64,000 nt of DNA. It comes from Quercus robur (Eukaryota; Streptophyta; Magnoliopsida; Fagales; Fagaceae). The notes beneath the pieces are model-generated. The model saw only the letters and a program-made list of their open reading frames with translations, did no database searches and was not told the origin of the DNA. Position numbers and translations under genes: made by a program. The stretch is from NCBI RefSeq assembly GCF_932294415.1, contig NC_065537.1:8598349-8662348 (forward strand). Direction: 5' to 3'. Every line of letters begins with the position of its first letter. Positions within the stretch are counted from its first letter, which is position 1. Shown in pieces: positions 1 to 9,539 of the stretch.

Positions 1-960
1 TAGTCTCTCTTCTCGTCAGGTGCTGCTATAAGTTTTTCTTGAATTATTTGGTTATTGAGTTAATGATGCTTTAAAATTGTTTAGATGAAATCCAAGGATT
101 TTAGAGAATGTGTTAGGGAGAAGTTCTTTTGTGGTGAGCTAGCTGAGGTAAGTAACCTCATCCTAATTGGTTTTATTTCGCGTATTTTAACTACTGAACA
201 TTGTTTATAATTGTTATAATTTTATTTAATTGTTTTAGCGGCATTGATTTAAAGTAAAGAATAAAGAATTATGTCAAATATATTTGATTTATTAAATATA
301 TGATTTTATGTATGTATTTGAATGAAATATATTTTTGTTTGAATTATGATTTGATATATATGATTTTAGACAATCTGACTATGTTTTGACTCTGATACCC
401 AGCCAATGGGGATTATTCATTGGTACTGAAACTAGTTCTATCTGGGGCATCATGAGCCTATCGTGTTTCCGGACCCAGATAATAGGGGATATACATTAGC
501 ACATAATTAGTTTCATCTAAATCTGATGCCTAGTCACGGGGATATAGCGTGACCATAGTCGTAAAGATTGTTGAGAATATGAATTATGTTGAATATTTGA
601 ATTGTTTTAAGTCCTTGAAACTGCTTATGTGTTTTTGGAACCTACTGTAAATTATAGCTTTGATATATATGGAAAACAGATTAATTTCTAATTCATCTAT
701 GATATATTTGTAAGATTTAAAATATTTGATCTATATACAACTTATTATTTTACAAATCTATTTGCTTGATAGAACTTATTAGGACTTTGGTTACTTATTG
801 AGTAGTCAACTCACCTCCCTCCCTCCCTCTTTCCCCTTTCAGATTTTGATCAGGAAGAGTAGCATATGTTTGGGCTTCCGCTAGGATGTGCGCATGAGTG
901 AAGTTTAGGAAATCAATGGAATAAGATTTAAACTTTTATGTTTAAAGTACTTGCACCCTC
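1..960 (+). repeat. Putative Ty3/gypsy LTR fragment (uncertain)
   Basis: There is no convincing reading frame. The stretch has the texture I associate with chromovirus-type LTRs: AT-rich DNA with GC-richer patches of the kind 'CAATGGGGATTATT' and 'GGGGATATA', and a run of CCCT repeats near 815-835 followed by a pyrimidine tract and AG. Neither terminus is visible because the window starts inside it. It could equally be an intron or plain intergenic DNA. Confidence 0.25.
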
Positions 961-1189
961 AACATAGCAGCCTCCATTTCTGCAAAGAATGGATGATGGA
1001 AATTGAATCAAGTGACGCCTAAAAAAAAAAAAAAAGAGCAAAGGCGACAGAGAAAATTATACTCACGGCGACGAGAGTAAGTATTTAATCTACGAGCTAC
1101 CGGAGTTGGTTCTAGCCCACCACAGTACGCGTGTAGGGTGTCGAGAGTAATCAAATCCCTACACTTGCGTTGCTTGAATGGAATTTCGA

Positions 1190-1960
1190 TCACTCATTGG
1201 ATGAAGGCCTCCTACTCATCAGATATGGATGGATGGATACTAGCTGAAATAGAAAAAATGATGACGACATTAAAACACTTGAAAAGTTGACGACATTAAA
1301 GAAAAAGTTGACGACATTGAAAACTTGAATCTTTAACAATGCCCCAAGTGTTATCAAAACCATGGGGCATTGTATCCCACTCCTCCGGACGGCATACCCA
1401 ATCCGTCCATTTGACAAAGAATTATCTACCCTTCCAATTCTTGATGGAGTCGGGCATATTTGACACAAGCCTCAGCACCTTTTTCCTAGCAGCAAAGTGA
1501 TAAATCCCTTGCGACGAGATTATGTGCTGAGGACGGTAACACCAGAAGAACTCGTCAAGCGTAAGCTAACAGTTCCCTCCACTTAGACGACCCCACAAGA
1601 TCTCCGCCCTAATAAAGATCCTCCAAGCATTAGGAGCAATCTGGCTGACGGACAGACCGAGGAAGTTAGCCAGCTGACATGCAATGCCGTCAGTGGTAGT
1701 CTCAACCCTACCACCAGTATGGCGTCGTACATACCAAAGTCCGTCGTCTTTCCTGAATAGCATTTCTTGAACTTCCCAAGGAGATAGATTGGTATGTGGT
1801 CAGGGATTTGGTAACGGTCTCTCAGGTCCTTAAAAATTTTGGCTGTCATCGTTGGGAGAAAGTCATTGACGGTCCATATTTTAGGAAGAATGAACGGACG
1901 AGTGTACCCACTCTCAGGATTTCCCGAACTCCCAATCTCGAGTGCCCTCCTCGGGCTCAT
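1190..1960 (-). pseudogene. Degenerate antisense ORF of the Tat element
   Basis: Two overlapping minus-strand frames join into one ancestral product. The first (from 1960 down to about 1690) contains DLRDRYQIPDHIPI and GKFKKCYSGKT. The second (about 1763-1570) contains ACQLANFLGLSVSQIAPNAW and ILWGRLSGGN. I recognise this as a plant retroelement protein of unknown function, often annotated as a putative plant transposon or gag-like protein. A frameshift near 1680-1700 and further stops below 1566 disable it. It runs opposite to the adjacent 3' LTR, matching the antisense ORFs described for Tat elements. The role in the element is unknown. Confidence 0.5.
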
Positions 1961-2287
1961 GACCTATCTGGTAGACCTCGTCGTAGCCCACCCCTTCACG
2001 GACTAACGACTGCTCACTAATTGCTCCCCTAGACATTCACCTACAAGTGACGAAGTCATTCTAAGTACCTAAGTCGACGACCTCACTAAAAAATTACACT
2101 ATCAAATAAGGTGTAAAAAACATATAGGAAAAGGATAGAGGACTTACCAAGCAAATAGTCTTTGGGAGAAGTGACGGTCTCAATGAACGGGTGAAGAGTG
2201 TGGAGAGACGACGAGAGTAGGGTTCTTGAAGTAACAAGTTCTCTCTCTGAATCAACGATGAAATGAGAAGGGAGGAAGAACTAAGGC

Positions 2288-2288
<1 letters not shown>

Positions 2289-2318
<30 letters not shown>
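2289..2318. repeat. (AT)n microsatellite
   Basis: About 15 AT units inside the Tat element, between the antisense ORF and the LTR. Similar TA tracts occur at about 3100-3120 and 3184-3207. Confidence 0.9.
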
Positions 2319-2322
<4 letters not shown>

Positions 2323-2523
2323 GATGTACACGGAAGATGAAGCGACACCCTCATCCAGAAGCAGGGCCAATTGAGTTGCGCCACGTGTCCAAGCAATAAA
2401 TAATGGCTGCTCGAGGAATCGCCCATAAATGATTTTCCCTCCTAAAAAATAATATTAAAATAATAATCAGGTTCATAAACTCCGTTGTCCGTCAGCTGAC
2501 GAAGCTATGGAGTAGGGGGCAGC

Positions 2524-3095
2524 TGATAAGGGTATAATGGTAAGTATGCTCACTGATACAATGGCATAGAGCAATGTTACAGACGAACTCATCGACTTGT
2601 TATCTACTAACATGTGGCGACCATATGAAGTCTACGGCTCCATACTGATAGGGTCAGCATGGGGCAAAAATGGAAACTGACGACAAAGAGCTGAAGGGGT
2701 AATACGAAAGTGATGGTTCTAACACAACCAATTGCTTGGCCTCCACGCATGTCTACGTAAGGAAATATCCTGTGCCCCACGCTTAGAAAGACTCCTACAA
2801 GGAAAGGGTTCCGTAAAGTATGCTCATAAGGATCCCTATATGGAAAAGACTTCTAAACCAAGGAAAAGATGTCAACCCTTACTACTATAAAAGTCCCAAT
2901 ACCCTCACTAACCAAGGTACGCATAATTTACCCCGCTCTGGCACTCTAAAGTTGTGAGAAGTTCTAACTTGACCTTCAGAGGGTACTTGGCCGGCACCAC
3001 ACCGGTGCTCTCTGTTAGGTCTTCTACTTTTGTTGTGTAGGTGTTATTTCGAGCGTACGAGAACCGTGTGGCTTACTTTTGATTTTTCGACATCA
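2524..3095 (+). repeat. Tat-type 3' LTR
   Basis: It starts TGATAAGG directly after the purine tract and ends TTTTTCGACATCA. A TATA-like box (CTATAAAAGTCCC) lies near 2885, and downstream is the conserved GGCACCACACCGGTGCTC block with TTGTTGTGTAGGTG. The same segments recur in reverse complement at 15.1-16.5 kb (for example TTGCTTGGCCTCCACGCAT), so this is a family with at least two copies in the window. Confidence 0.65.
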
Positions 3096-3171
3096 TCAAT
3101 ATATATATATATATATATATTGCAGATTCTTCATTATGATTAAATGTATGAGTGAATTAATCGACTTCTAT

Positions 3172-3208
<37 letters not shown>

Positions 3209-3212
3209 GTAG

Positions 3213-3365
3213 ATGACTAGTGTTCCCAATATCCAGCGAAGAGAGCGTGCTGTAGAGAAGTTGAAAAAGGAAATGGAGCAGGATGAGTCAAATAAAAAAG
3301 AAAAGGCCTATGAGCTTTATATGGAGGCATTAGAGAACGCGGGCGTTTTGTGGACCATTATATAA
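3213..3365 (+). pseudogene. VPS4/SKD1-like AAA ATPase, N-terminal (MIT-like) exon remnant
   Basis: After an intron-like TA tract ending in AG, the frame reads RRERAVEKLKKEMEQ then KAYELYMEALE. This helical pattern resembles the MIT domain of VPS4/SKD1, the ATPase that disassembles ESCRT-III on endosomes. The frame runs into TAA at 3363-3365, just before a MITE. Later pieces of the same gene lie at 3984-4150 and 8858-9056 in the same orientation. The copy is broken by transposons and lacks most of the protein. Identity rests mainly on the two later pieces; this one alone is weak. Confidence 0.5.
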
Positions 3366-3380
3366 GGGCAACAAATACAA

Positions 3381-3983
3381 GAGCCTTCTCATTAGCAATT
3401 GTAAAATTTTTAACATTTACAATTTCAAAACACTACTTTTACAGTTTTAACACCTCATTTTACAATATATCAAACATTCTATTTTTTTTACAACTTCATA
3501 TAAATATTCTTTGTTTAATATTTTTATTCATTTTTTTTATTATTTCTCACTCTCCCTCTCCCTCTTTCAAGAAAGCGGGCCCGACCTAAATAAAAAAATA
3601 ATGTAAGTTTTACAATTTGTGAACAGTGCGGTCTCAAATTTAAGATTGCACTGTTCATCAATGCCAAATATTATAGCATTTAAAACACTTGATGAAAGTG
3701 ATTTTTTAAAGTTTGGTGTGTCAAGTGCCAAATATTTGATTGAAAACTAAAAACTAAAAACACTGTAACAAAATAATTTTTAAATGTGTGAATAGTGCCA
3801 TGTGACCTATTTTTAATGAAAGTTTTGTTGAAAAATAGGTTTGTGGGTCCCGTGAATAGTGCACGGGACACATTGGAACTTAGTTTACGCGCTTCTAAAA
3901 AAAATAATAAATAAATAAAAGAAGCCAAAACACAGAAGCGTGAGTTTTCATCCTATCCAAACGGATACTTAATGGTAATGCTC
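3381..3983. mobile_element. MITE, PIF/Harbinger-like
   Basis: The ends are inverted: GAGCCTTCTCATTAGC on the left and, on the reverse strand of the right end, GAGCATTACCATTAAG. Flanking trinucleotides are CAA and TAA, close to the TWA duplication typical of PIF/Harbinger. About 600 bp, AT-rich, no transposase. It separates two exon pieces of the VPS4-like pseudogene. Confidence 0.55.
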
Positions 3984-4150
3984 TAAGAGACAATCAATAC
4001 ATTCAAGAATCCTATTTATCTCATAGAGCAGTAGTCAGTCTTGGCCTTGCAGACTCGTCCTTGAAGTTGAGTGATGTGGGCGGACTTGATACAAGCAAAA
4101 AATTATTGAAAGAAGCTACCATACTGCCTATTGAGTTTCCTCATTTTTTT
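3984..4150 (+). pseudogene. VPS4/SKD1-like exon remnant, start of AAA domain
   Basis: The frame reads YLSHRAVVSLGLADSSLKLS, then DVGGLDTSKKLLKEA and ILPIEFPHFF. It matches the linker and first segment of the AAA module in VPS4/SKD1 proteins (pattern W-x-DVAGLE-x-AK-x-L-x-EAVILP). The Walker A segment that should follow (GPPGTGKS type) is absent from 4150-8860, where a CACTA element is inserted. The piece begins directly at the right edge of the MITE. Confidence 0.65.
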
Positions 4151-4827
4151 TACTGGCAATCTCCTCCTCCATCATTGTGGTTTTGTTAATCTCTGCTTTT
4201 TGTTAGATTATCTTGATATTCTTAGTGGTTAATAATTGTTGCCCACAAATTGTTATTTATAGTTGGATTTTACTAACGTGTGCCCTAAGGGCACACAATA
4301 GTATACCATTTTTGGAAAAAGTTTTATTGGGAATTAAAAAAGTTTTATAGCTTTTTCAATTTTCCATAAAATGTTTTCAAAAATGAATGGCTTAATATGT
4401 GCCCTAAGGGCACACATTAACCAAACCTTTTAACGTGAATGCTCGTGGTCACCGTAATCCAGTCGTTCTTATTAGCATTGAAACTAAGAATGGTTGTACT
4501 TATACACACAATCTATTACACAATTTTACACATGCCCATTTTTGAATAGAAATTATGATCATGACTTCAGAGTTACAGTTTTAATTTAAAAATGAGGTGT
4601 GTGTAAGATATTTGAGTTTCAGCAAATGTGGACTTGAGGGTTTTTTGTTTTTTGTTTTTTTTAATGGAGCCTTGAGTTCTTAATATTTTATATTGTTGAT
4701 GCAATTTAATTTCTTACTTCATATGGTTGTATCTTTGAGTCCTTTCATATGCTTTTTCATTGCAGCTATCACATTATTGGAGTGTGTTGAATTTCTTAAT
4801 TCATCATCTACTCCATTACGCTTCAAT
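4151..4827 (+). other. Intron-like AT-rich interval
   Basis: No coding sequence recognised. A short direct repeat, GTGCCCTAAGGGCACACA, occurs near 4280-4297 and again near 4398-4416; each copy contains the perfect palindrome GTGCCCTAAGGGCAC, so it can form a hairpin. Confidence 0.4.
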
Positions 4828-4844
4828 CACTACAACAAAATGTA

Positions 4845-5275
4845 TTTTCAGTGACGAATTTTAGTGAGGAAAATTTTTTCGTCACAAAAAGGTACCATAT
4901 AGTGATGAAATTTATATTTCATCACTATTTATAAAAAAAATTAGTAACTTTTAGTGACGAAAATTAAATTTCGTTATTATATGTTGTGTTGAACTAAAGG
5001 TGCCAAACTAAATTCATCTACAACGATGAATTATTTCGTCGCTAAAAGTTTAAGTTTTTTGTGACGAAAACTTTCATCACTAAAGGTGTTGCTAAGAACA
5101 CTATTAGTGACGAAACTCATTTCGTCGCTAAATGTGACAAATAGTGATGAAAATAAGTCGTCACTAAAAATAGGAACATAAAATCAGATGGGAGTATCAG
5201 CGATGAATCCAAATTTTTGTCGCTAAAGGTAGCCTATAATGACGACATACAAGTCGTCACTAAAAGTTTAATACT
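4845..5275. repeat. CACTA left subterminal repeat array
   Basis: Many copies of a motif around TTTAGTGACGAAA and its complement TTTCGTCACTAAA, often as facing pairs that could fold into hairpins. Such arrays are the transposase binding sites in CACTA elements. Confidence 0.85.
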
Positions 5276-5295
5276 TAAAACACTTCAGCTCGCCG

Positions 5296-5535
5296 TTGGC
5301 GACGATCACGACGCTTCAGCTCGCTAAACGTTCGCGACACTTCAATTCGCACCATCTGGCCACGCTTCAGTTCGTACCATCTGACGATGCTTTCGACGAC
5401 CCTTCGCCTTCCACCCAGCCAGTGACCCTTCGCCTCCAACCCCCAACCGGCAACCTTTTGCCTCCCACCACAACTGGCGACGCATCAGTTTGTGTAATGG
5501 GTATTTTTTTCATTTTTTATTTTCTTTTGAGTTAA
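5296..5535 (+). other. Short ORF in CACTA interior, unidentified
   Basis: A 79-codon open frame in the only GC-rich patch of the element, with repeated CGACGATC / GCTTCAGCTCG-like phrases. It resembles no family I know. It might be a captured fragment or the 5' untranslated part of a lost transposase gene. Confidence 0.2.
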
Positions 5536-6428
5536 TTTTTTTGTTAATTTTTGTTTAATGATCCAAATCTGAGTTTGTTTTTCCATGTTGGAAATACATA
5601 ATTTGTTTTTGTTTTGTTTTTGTTTTTTTAATTTTTTATTGTTCTAGTTGAAACAGCAATGGGTGATTACTTATGTGTTTGCTCCAAAATAAGGAAAAGA
5701 TTACTTGTTTGTTGTATTGTGTTGCTTGATTGATTTAATTGAAAATGTTAAACAATTGCTTGCTTTTTAGTAGAAACTTAAGGCGGTGTTTTATAGGATT
5801 TGGATTCATTCTGGACTCTATGATATAATAATAATGTGTGTTACTCTTTTGCAAGTTTTAGTGATATAAATGTGGGATTTTTGGTGAAAGCTTTTGTATT
5901 AATAGTTGGTATGTTGATAATGGTTGTTGAACAGGGGGAAATCTCTAGTTAAACAGTGTTAGTTGCACCATCTTTATGTTGGTATTGAATTGGGTGAATC
6001 TTCACAATTAGGTAAATGTTTGGTGTTGTTTCTCTAAAGAGTTGTTCAGTTGAATTGTTTATTTTTTGAATCTGATTTTTCCATTATAGTACAAGTAGTG
6101 TTGTTTCTAGATTGTGGCTTTTGTTTGCTAGTTTTCATGTGGGGTAGTGATTTTGAAGAATTAGATATTTGTGCTGACATTTGGTTGTTTACAAGCTTTT
6201 CATTCCCCTATAAATATCTTTCTTCATTGGTGGTTCTAATTATTGTCTTATATGCTTGTTTAACTTTTCTTAACTTTTGTACTTATAAATTTAACTTTTC
6301 TTTTGCAGACTAAATACACATTGTTTGTAGTAACTTTGGATTTTTTTCTAAAAGTTGTAAATTTAGCTTGAGCAAAGTAAGTAAATTCTAGTTAAAAACT
6401 TATAAAACTCTATACTTCTGATGTTGGA

Positions 6429-6870
6429 AATTGGATTTGTGGTGGTATATTATGTTGGAGCAAGCGGATGGCTTGCATGATGTTATAAGGTGGTTTAAAT
6501 TCATATTGGAAGTGTTTTTAATTTCTTGCAAATGTGAATGAAACTTGTTGATTAGTAGCAATTGTGTTCCTTTATTTGATTTCAATACTTGTAAGCATTG
6601 TACTTGTGATGTTTATGATTGGTTTTGTAGTGGGTTGTTGTGTTGGAACAAGTGGATGGCTTGCATGGTGTTATAAGATGGTTTAAATTCATATTAGGAG
6701 TGTTTTTAATTTCTTGCAAATGTGAATGGACTTTGTTGATTAGATGTGATGAATAGTACTTTAATTGATTTCAATACTTGTAAACACTCTATATTTGTGA
6801 TGTTTGTGATTGATTTTGTGGTGGGTTGTTGTGTTGGAGCAAGCGGGTGGCTTGCATGGTGTTATAAGGT
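6429..6870. repeat. Tandem repeat, period about 190 bp (2.3 copies)
   Basis: The phrases GGATGGCTTGCATG, GTTATAAGGTGG and AGTGTTTTTAATTTCTTGC recur near 6465, 6650 and (shortened) 6840, with small changes. The array lies inside the CACTA element. Confidence 0.8.
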
Positions 6871-6879
6871 GGGTTGTGT

Positions 6880-7065
6880 TGGATTTTTGAGATTGGTGAA
6901 AATTTTATGAACCTTTTGAGGAGGGTTAAAGTGTGATGAGTAGATTAGGTACTACTTCATTCATTTCAATTAGTTTGTATGTATATGATATGGGATGTGG
7001 ATTTTTGAGATTGGTGAAAATTGTATGAACTTTTTGAGGAGGGTTAAAGTGTGATGAGTAGATTT
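6880..7065. repeat. Tandem repeat, period about 118 bp (1.6 copies)
   Basis: GGATTTTTGAGATTGGTG and GAGGAGGGTTAAAGTGTGAT occur at about 6881 and again at about 6999, directly after the 190-bp array. Confidence 0.8.
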
Positions 7066-7539
7066 TTCACAAATGGGGTATTGGGTTTTACTTAGACTTT
7101 GATGTTTTGGCATTTGGGTGTTTGTTTCAAAATGTGGTTCAATATTTACTTATAATTGTTTGGTTGTTGCTTTCAAGAATTAAGGTTCAAAGATTAATTA
7201 GTTGTTTATGGGGGATTCTTTGGTTTCACATTATTTCAAGGTGATCTAATGTAAGGGCTATATACATAAAACTTGGATAGAAAAGGGTAAAATGAGAGGT
7301 AAAGAGGCGTGTTCTTGTTAAGTAATTTTTTTTTTCCAGGAAAAGGGTCCTCTTCATTTGTCTTTGAAATGGAAAATTTCCATTTAATGGTGTGCATGAT
7401 GTCTTGTCCTCTAAAATAAGTATTCATCCTTGGTGTAGTAAGAATAGAATATTAAATGATGTGCCACCATGTACACCTTTACATCCGAACACTGAAATGG
7501 AAAGTATAAGGGAGTCCTATAATTTGAATATATATGTCA

Positions 7540-7663
7540 CCAAGAGCCTTGTACTTAGCGGCATTGGCACATTGTCCAGTTCTCTATAGAGGCAGGAGAA
7601 CTTAAGTTTGAATCTCCCTCCCCCACTTAATGTTAGCAAAAAAAAAAAAAAAAAAAAAAAAAA
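7540..7663 (+). mobile_element. SINE-like retroposon
   Basis: A 124-bp unit ends in about 24 A residues and is flanked by imperfect 16-bp direct repeats (7524-7539 TTGAATATATATGTCA and 7665-7680 TTGAACATGCATGTCA). Inside are a possible polymerase III A box (CTTAGCGGCATTGGCAC) and a B-box-like AGTTTGAATCTC. These are the marks of a tRNA-derived SINE. It sits inside the CACTA element, so it is the later insertion. Confidence 0.6.
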
Positions 7664-8156
7664 CTTGAACATGCATGTCAGAAATGTTAAACAATGTTAG
7701 TTTTGAGAATCTAGTTTCATATTTGATGGTAGATGCTAAGATTTTGTTTGTGGTAATATGTAGGTTTTTGGTCCCTCAACTCAACAAAGAGATCTTTATG
7801 ATTAAGCAGTGATTCCAATAGTACATGAAGTTTTAGAAGGCTTTAATTGTACCAAGAGGAGCGGCAAGAGGCATGAGGACATCTTCTGTTAGTTCTAATT
7901 ATATTATACTATACTTTTTGTATTGTTATAAAACATCTTGAGTTATTGTATGTATTGCAAACAATTATTGTATACTTGTATGGAAGGAGTTTGAATTGGA
8001 TACATGTTTTATTTTTTACTTGTGGAATGTATGGATCTTTTTTTATAAATGTGTTGTTGAAATAAATGTGTTATTCAAATGTGAGGTTTTAATAATGTAA
8101 TGACAGGTTACAGGTTAATATCAAAGCCATTAAAAAAATAAAAATAGAAAATAAGT

Positions 8157-8680
8157 TTTAGTGACGAATTTTTTCATCACAAATATATTAACAAAAAATT
8201 GTTTTAGTGATGAAATATTTCGTCGCTAAATGTAGCAAAATTTTGTAAGAAATGGTTTTAGTGACGAAAATTTTCGTCGCTATATATGCCTAGATTTTCT
8301 TAAAAATGTTTTTAGTGACAAACTTTTTCATCACTATATGTACCCGAAAATAGTTTTAGTGACGAAATTATTCGTCACTAAATATGATTTAATAAACTAA
8401 AGTGTTTTTAGTGACGAAATATTTTTGTCACTAAATAGTTTTTATCAAGGAAAACATTTAGTGACAAAATGTTTTCGTCACTAAAAGTTTTTTTTTTTAA
8501 AATCAAATCGGTCTTTTAGTGACGAAATTTTTCGTCGCCAGGACTTTTAGTGACGGGGTTTCAGTGACGAAATGAGTTTCGTCACTAAAAGTCCAATTTC
8601 GTCACTAAAGGTCTTTAGTGACGAAAAACTAGACTTTTAGTGAGGAATTTTTTCGTCACTGAAAATACATTTTGTTGTAG
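8157..8680. repeat. CACTA right subterminal repeat array
   Basis: More than a dozen TTTAGTGACGAAA-type motifs in alternating orientation, ending in the inverted copy of the left terminus. Confidence 0.88.
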
Positions 8681-8857
8681 TGAATTGATTCACATCTCCA
8701 ATTGTTTTGTTGTCTACTTCTTCCAATTAGTTATTTTGGGGTGCATTATTACAACTCATGTACAATTTTTCCATAGATGTAGATGCGTTTGCTCTGTAAT
8801 CATTCAATATAGATGGGATGTTGCCAACACAATTACATGTCTACTATCTATACACAG

Positions 8858-9056
8858 TGTTTTGGCATCGAACATTGTGTCCAAATGGATGAGAGAAAGT
8901 GAAAAGCAAGTCTCAAATCTTTTCCAATCTGCCCGTGATGAAGCTCCATCCATTATTTTTATAGATGAAATTGATTCCATATGTGGCTCGCGAGGTAATG
9001 ACAATGAGAATGAAGCCACTCGACGAATCAAAACAGAATTTCTTGTACAAATGCAG
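8858..9056 (+). pseudogene. VPS4/SKD1-like AAA ATPase exon, Walker B
   Basis: The exon is bounded by CAG at 8855-8857 and GT at 9057. It reads [20 protein letters not shown], then [18 protein letters not shown], then [24 protein letters not shown] is a complete Walker B motif, and the surrounding residues match the VPS4/SKD1 pattern (VSKWMGESEKLVSNLF in the family; here G is replaced by R). The exon is open throughout. No Walker A exon precedes it and no following exons were found down to 13.3 kb, so this is a remnant. An ORF starting at 8640 is an artefact that reads through the CACTA end. Confidence 0.75.
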
Positions 9057-9539
9057 GTAATATGTTTTCCCTGGAAATAGATTAGAGTGATTTTTTCCAA
9101 GAATTTTTATATAATATAATTGACATGCTTTAGATTCATTGGAGCAAGTAGTTTGTCAATAACTTATTGCAGTTTATTACTATTCTGTTTGGTATGAATT
9201 TTTTACATTTCATGATATGAGTTGCAAGGCATCTTATTGAACATTTTTATACTTAAAATGGAATTGAGGGATTTGATTGAAAATTTAAACTGAAATGTTT
9301 GGTATTGGTAACCTAACTTTAAGGTATTTAAGCTTAAGCAACTTAAAATCATGTATGTAGTCCAAAGAAGGATGTAGTTTCTTTTGAACTTTAGGTTTTA
9401 GTTTTTCTTTTTGATTTTTACTCTTGTGCATGCCTAATAAGTGGAGGAGAAGTACTTTGATACCTATCTACAAGAACAAGGGAGATATTTAAAATTGTAT
9501 AAATGACTACGGAATTAAACTTATGAGTCACACTATAAC

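Larger units (their letters stand above)
1000..3095 (+). mobile_element. 3' part of a Tat-type Ty3/gypsy retrotransposon
   Basis: The right end is a recognisable 3' LTR (2524-3095) preceded by a purine-rich tract (about 2507-2522, GGAGTAGGGGGCAGC), the expected place for the plus-strand primer. Upstream lies a degenerate ORF on the opposite strand. Plant Tat elements are known to carry extra ORFs, sometimes antisense, between pol and the 3' LTR, and this layout fits. No pol, gag or 5' LTR is present, so the element is truncated on the left near 1000. Assignment to Tat rests on the U3/R/U5 texture (CCACACCGGTGCTC, TTGTTGTGTAGGTG, final CATCA), which I know from this lineage. Confidence 0.55.
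4828..8682. mobile_element. Non-autonomous CACTA (En/Spm) transposon
   Basis: Terminal inverted repeats are clear: CACTACAACAAAATGTATTT at 4828 and its reverse complement ending at 8682. The flanks are AAT on both sides (4825-4827 and 8683-8685), the 3-bp duplication expected for CACTA elements. Both ends carry dense subterminal arrays of TTTAGTGACGAAA in both orientations (about 4845-5275 and 8157-8680). The 2.9-kb interior has no recognisable TnpD or TnpA, only a GC-richer patch (5280-5500), tandem repeats and a SINE. It probably moved by borrowing transposase. It is inserted in the VPS4-like pseudogene. Confidence 0.92.

Noticed and set aside
4845..8680. Regularly spaced short repeats that might suggest a CRISPR array
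   Set aside because: Motifs are in both orientations, unevenly spaced and lie at the two ends of an element with CACTA termini; they are transposon subterminal repeats.
8640..9080. Single 146-codon ORF as a gene
   Set aside because: It reads through the CACTA terminus and intron into the VPS4-like exon; only 8858-9056 is exon sequence.
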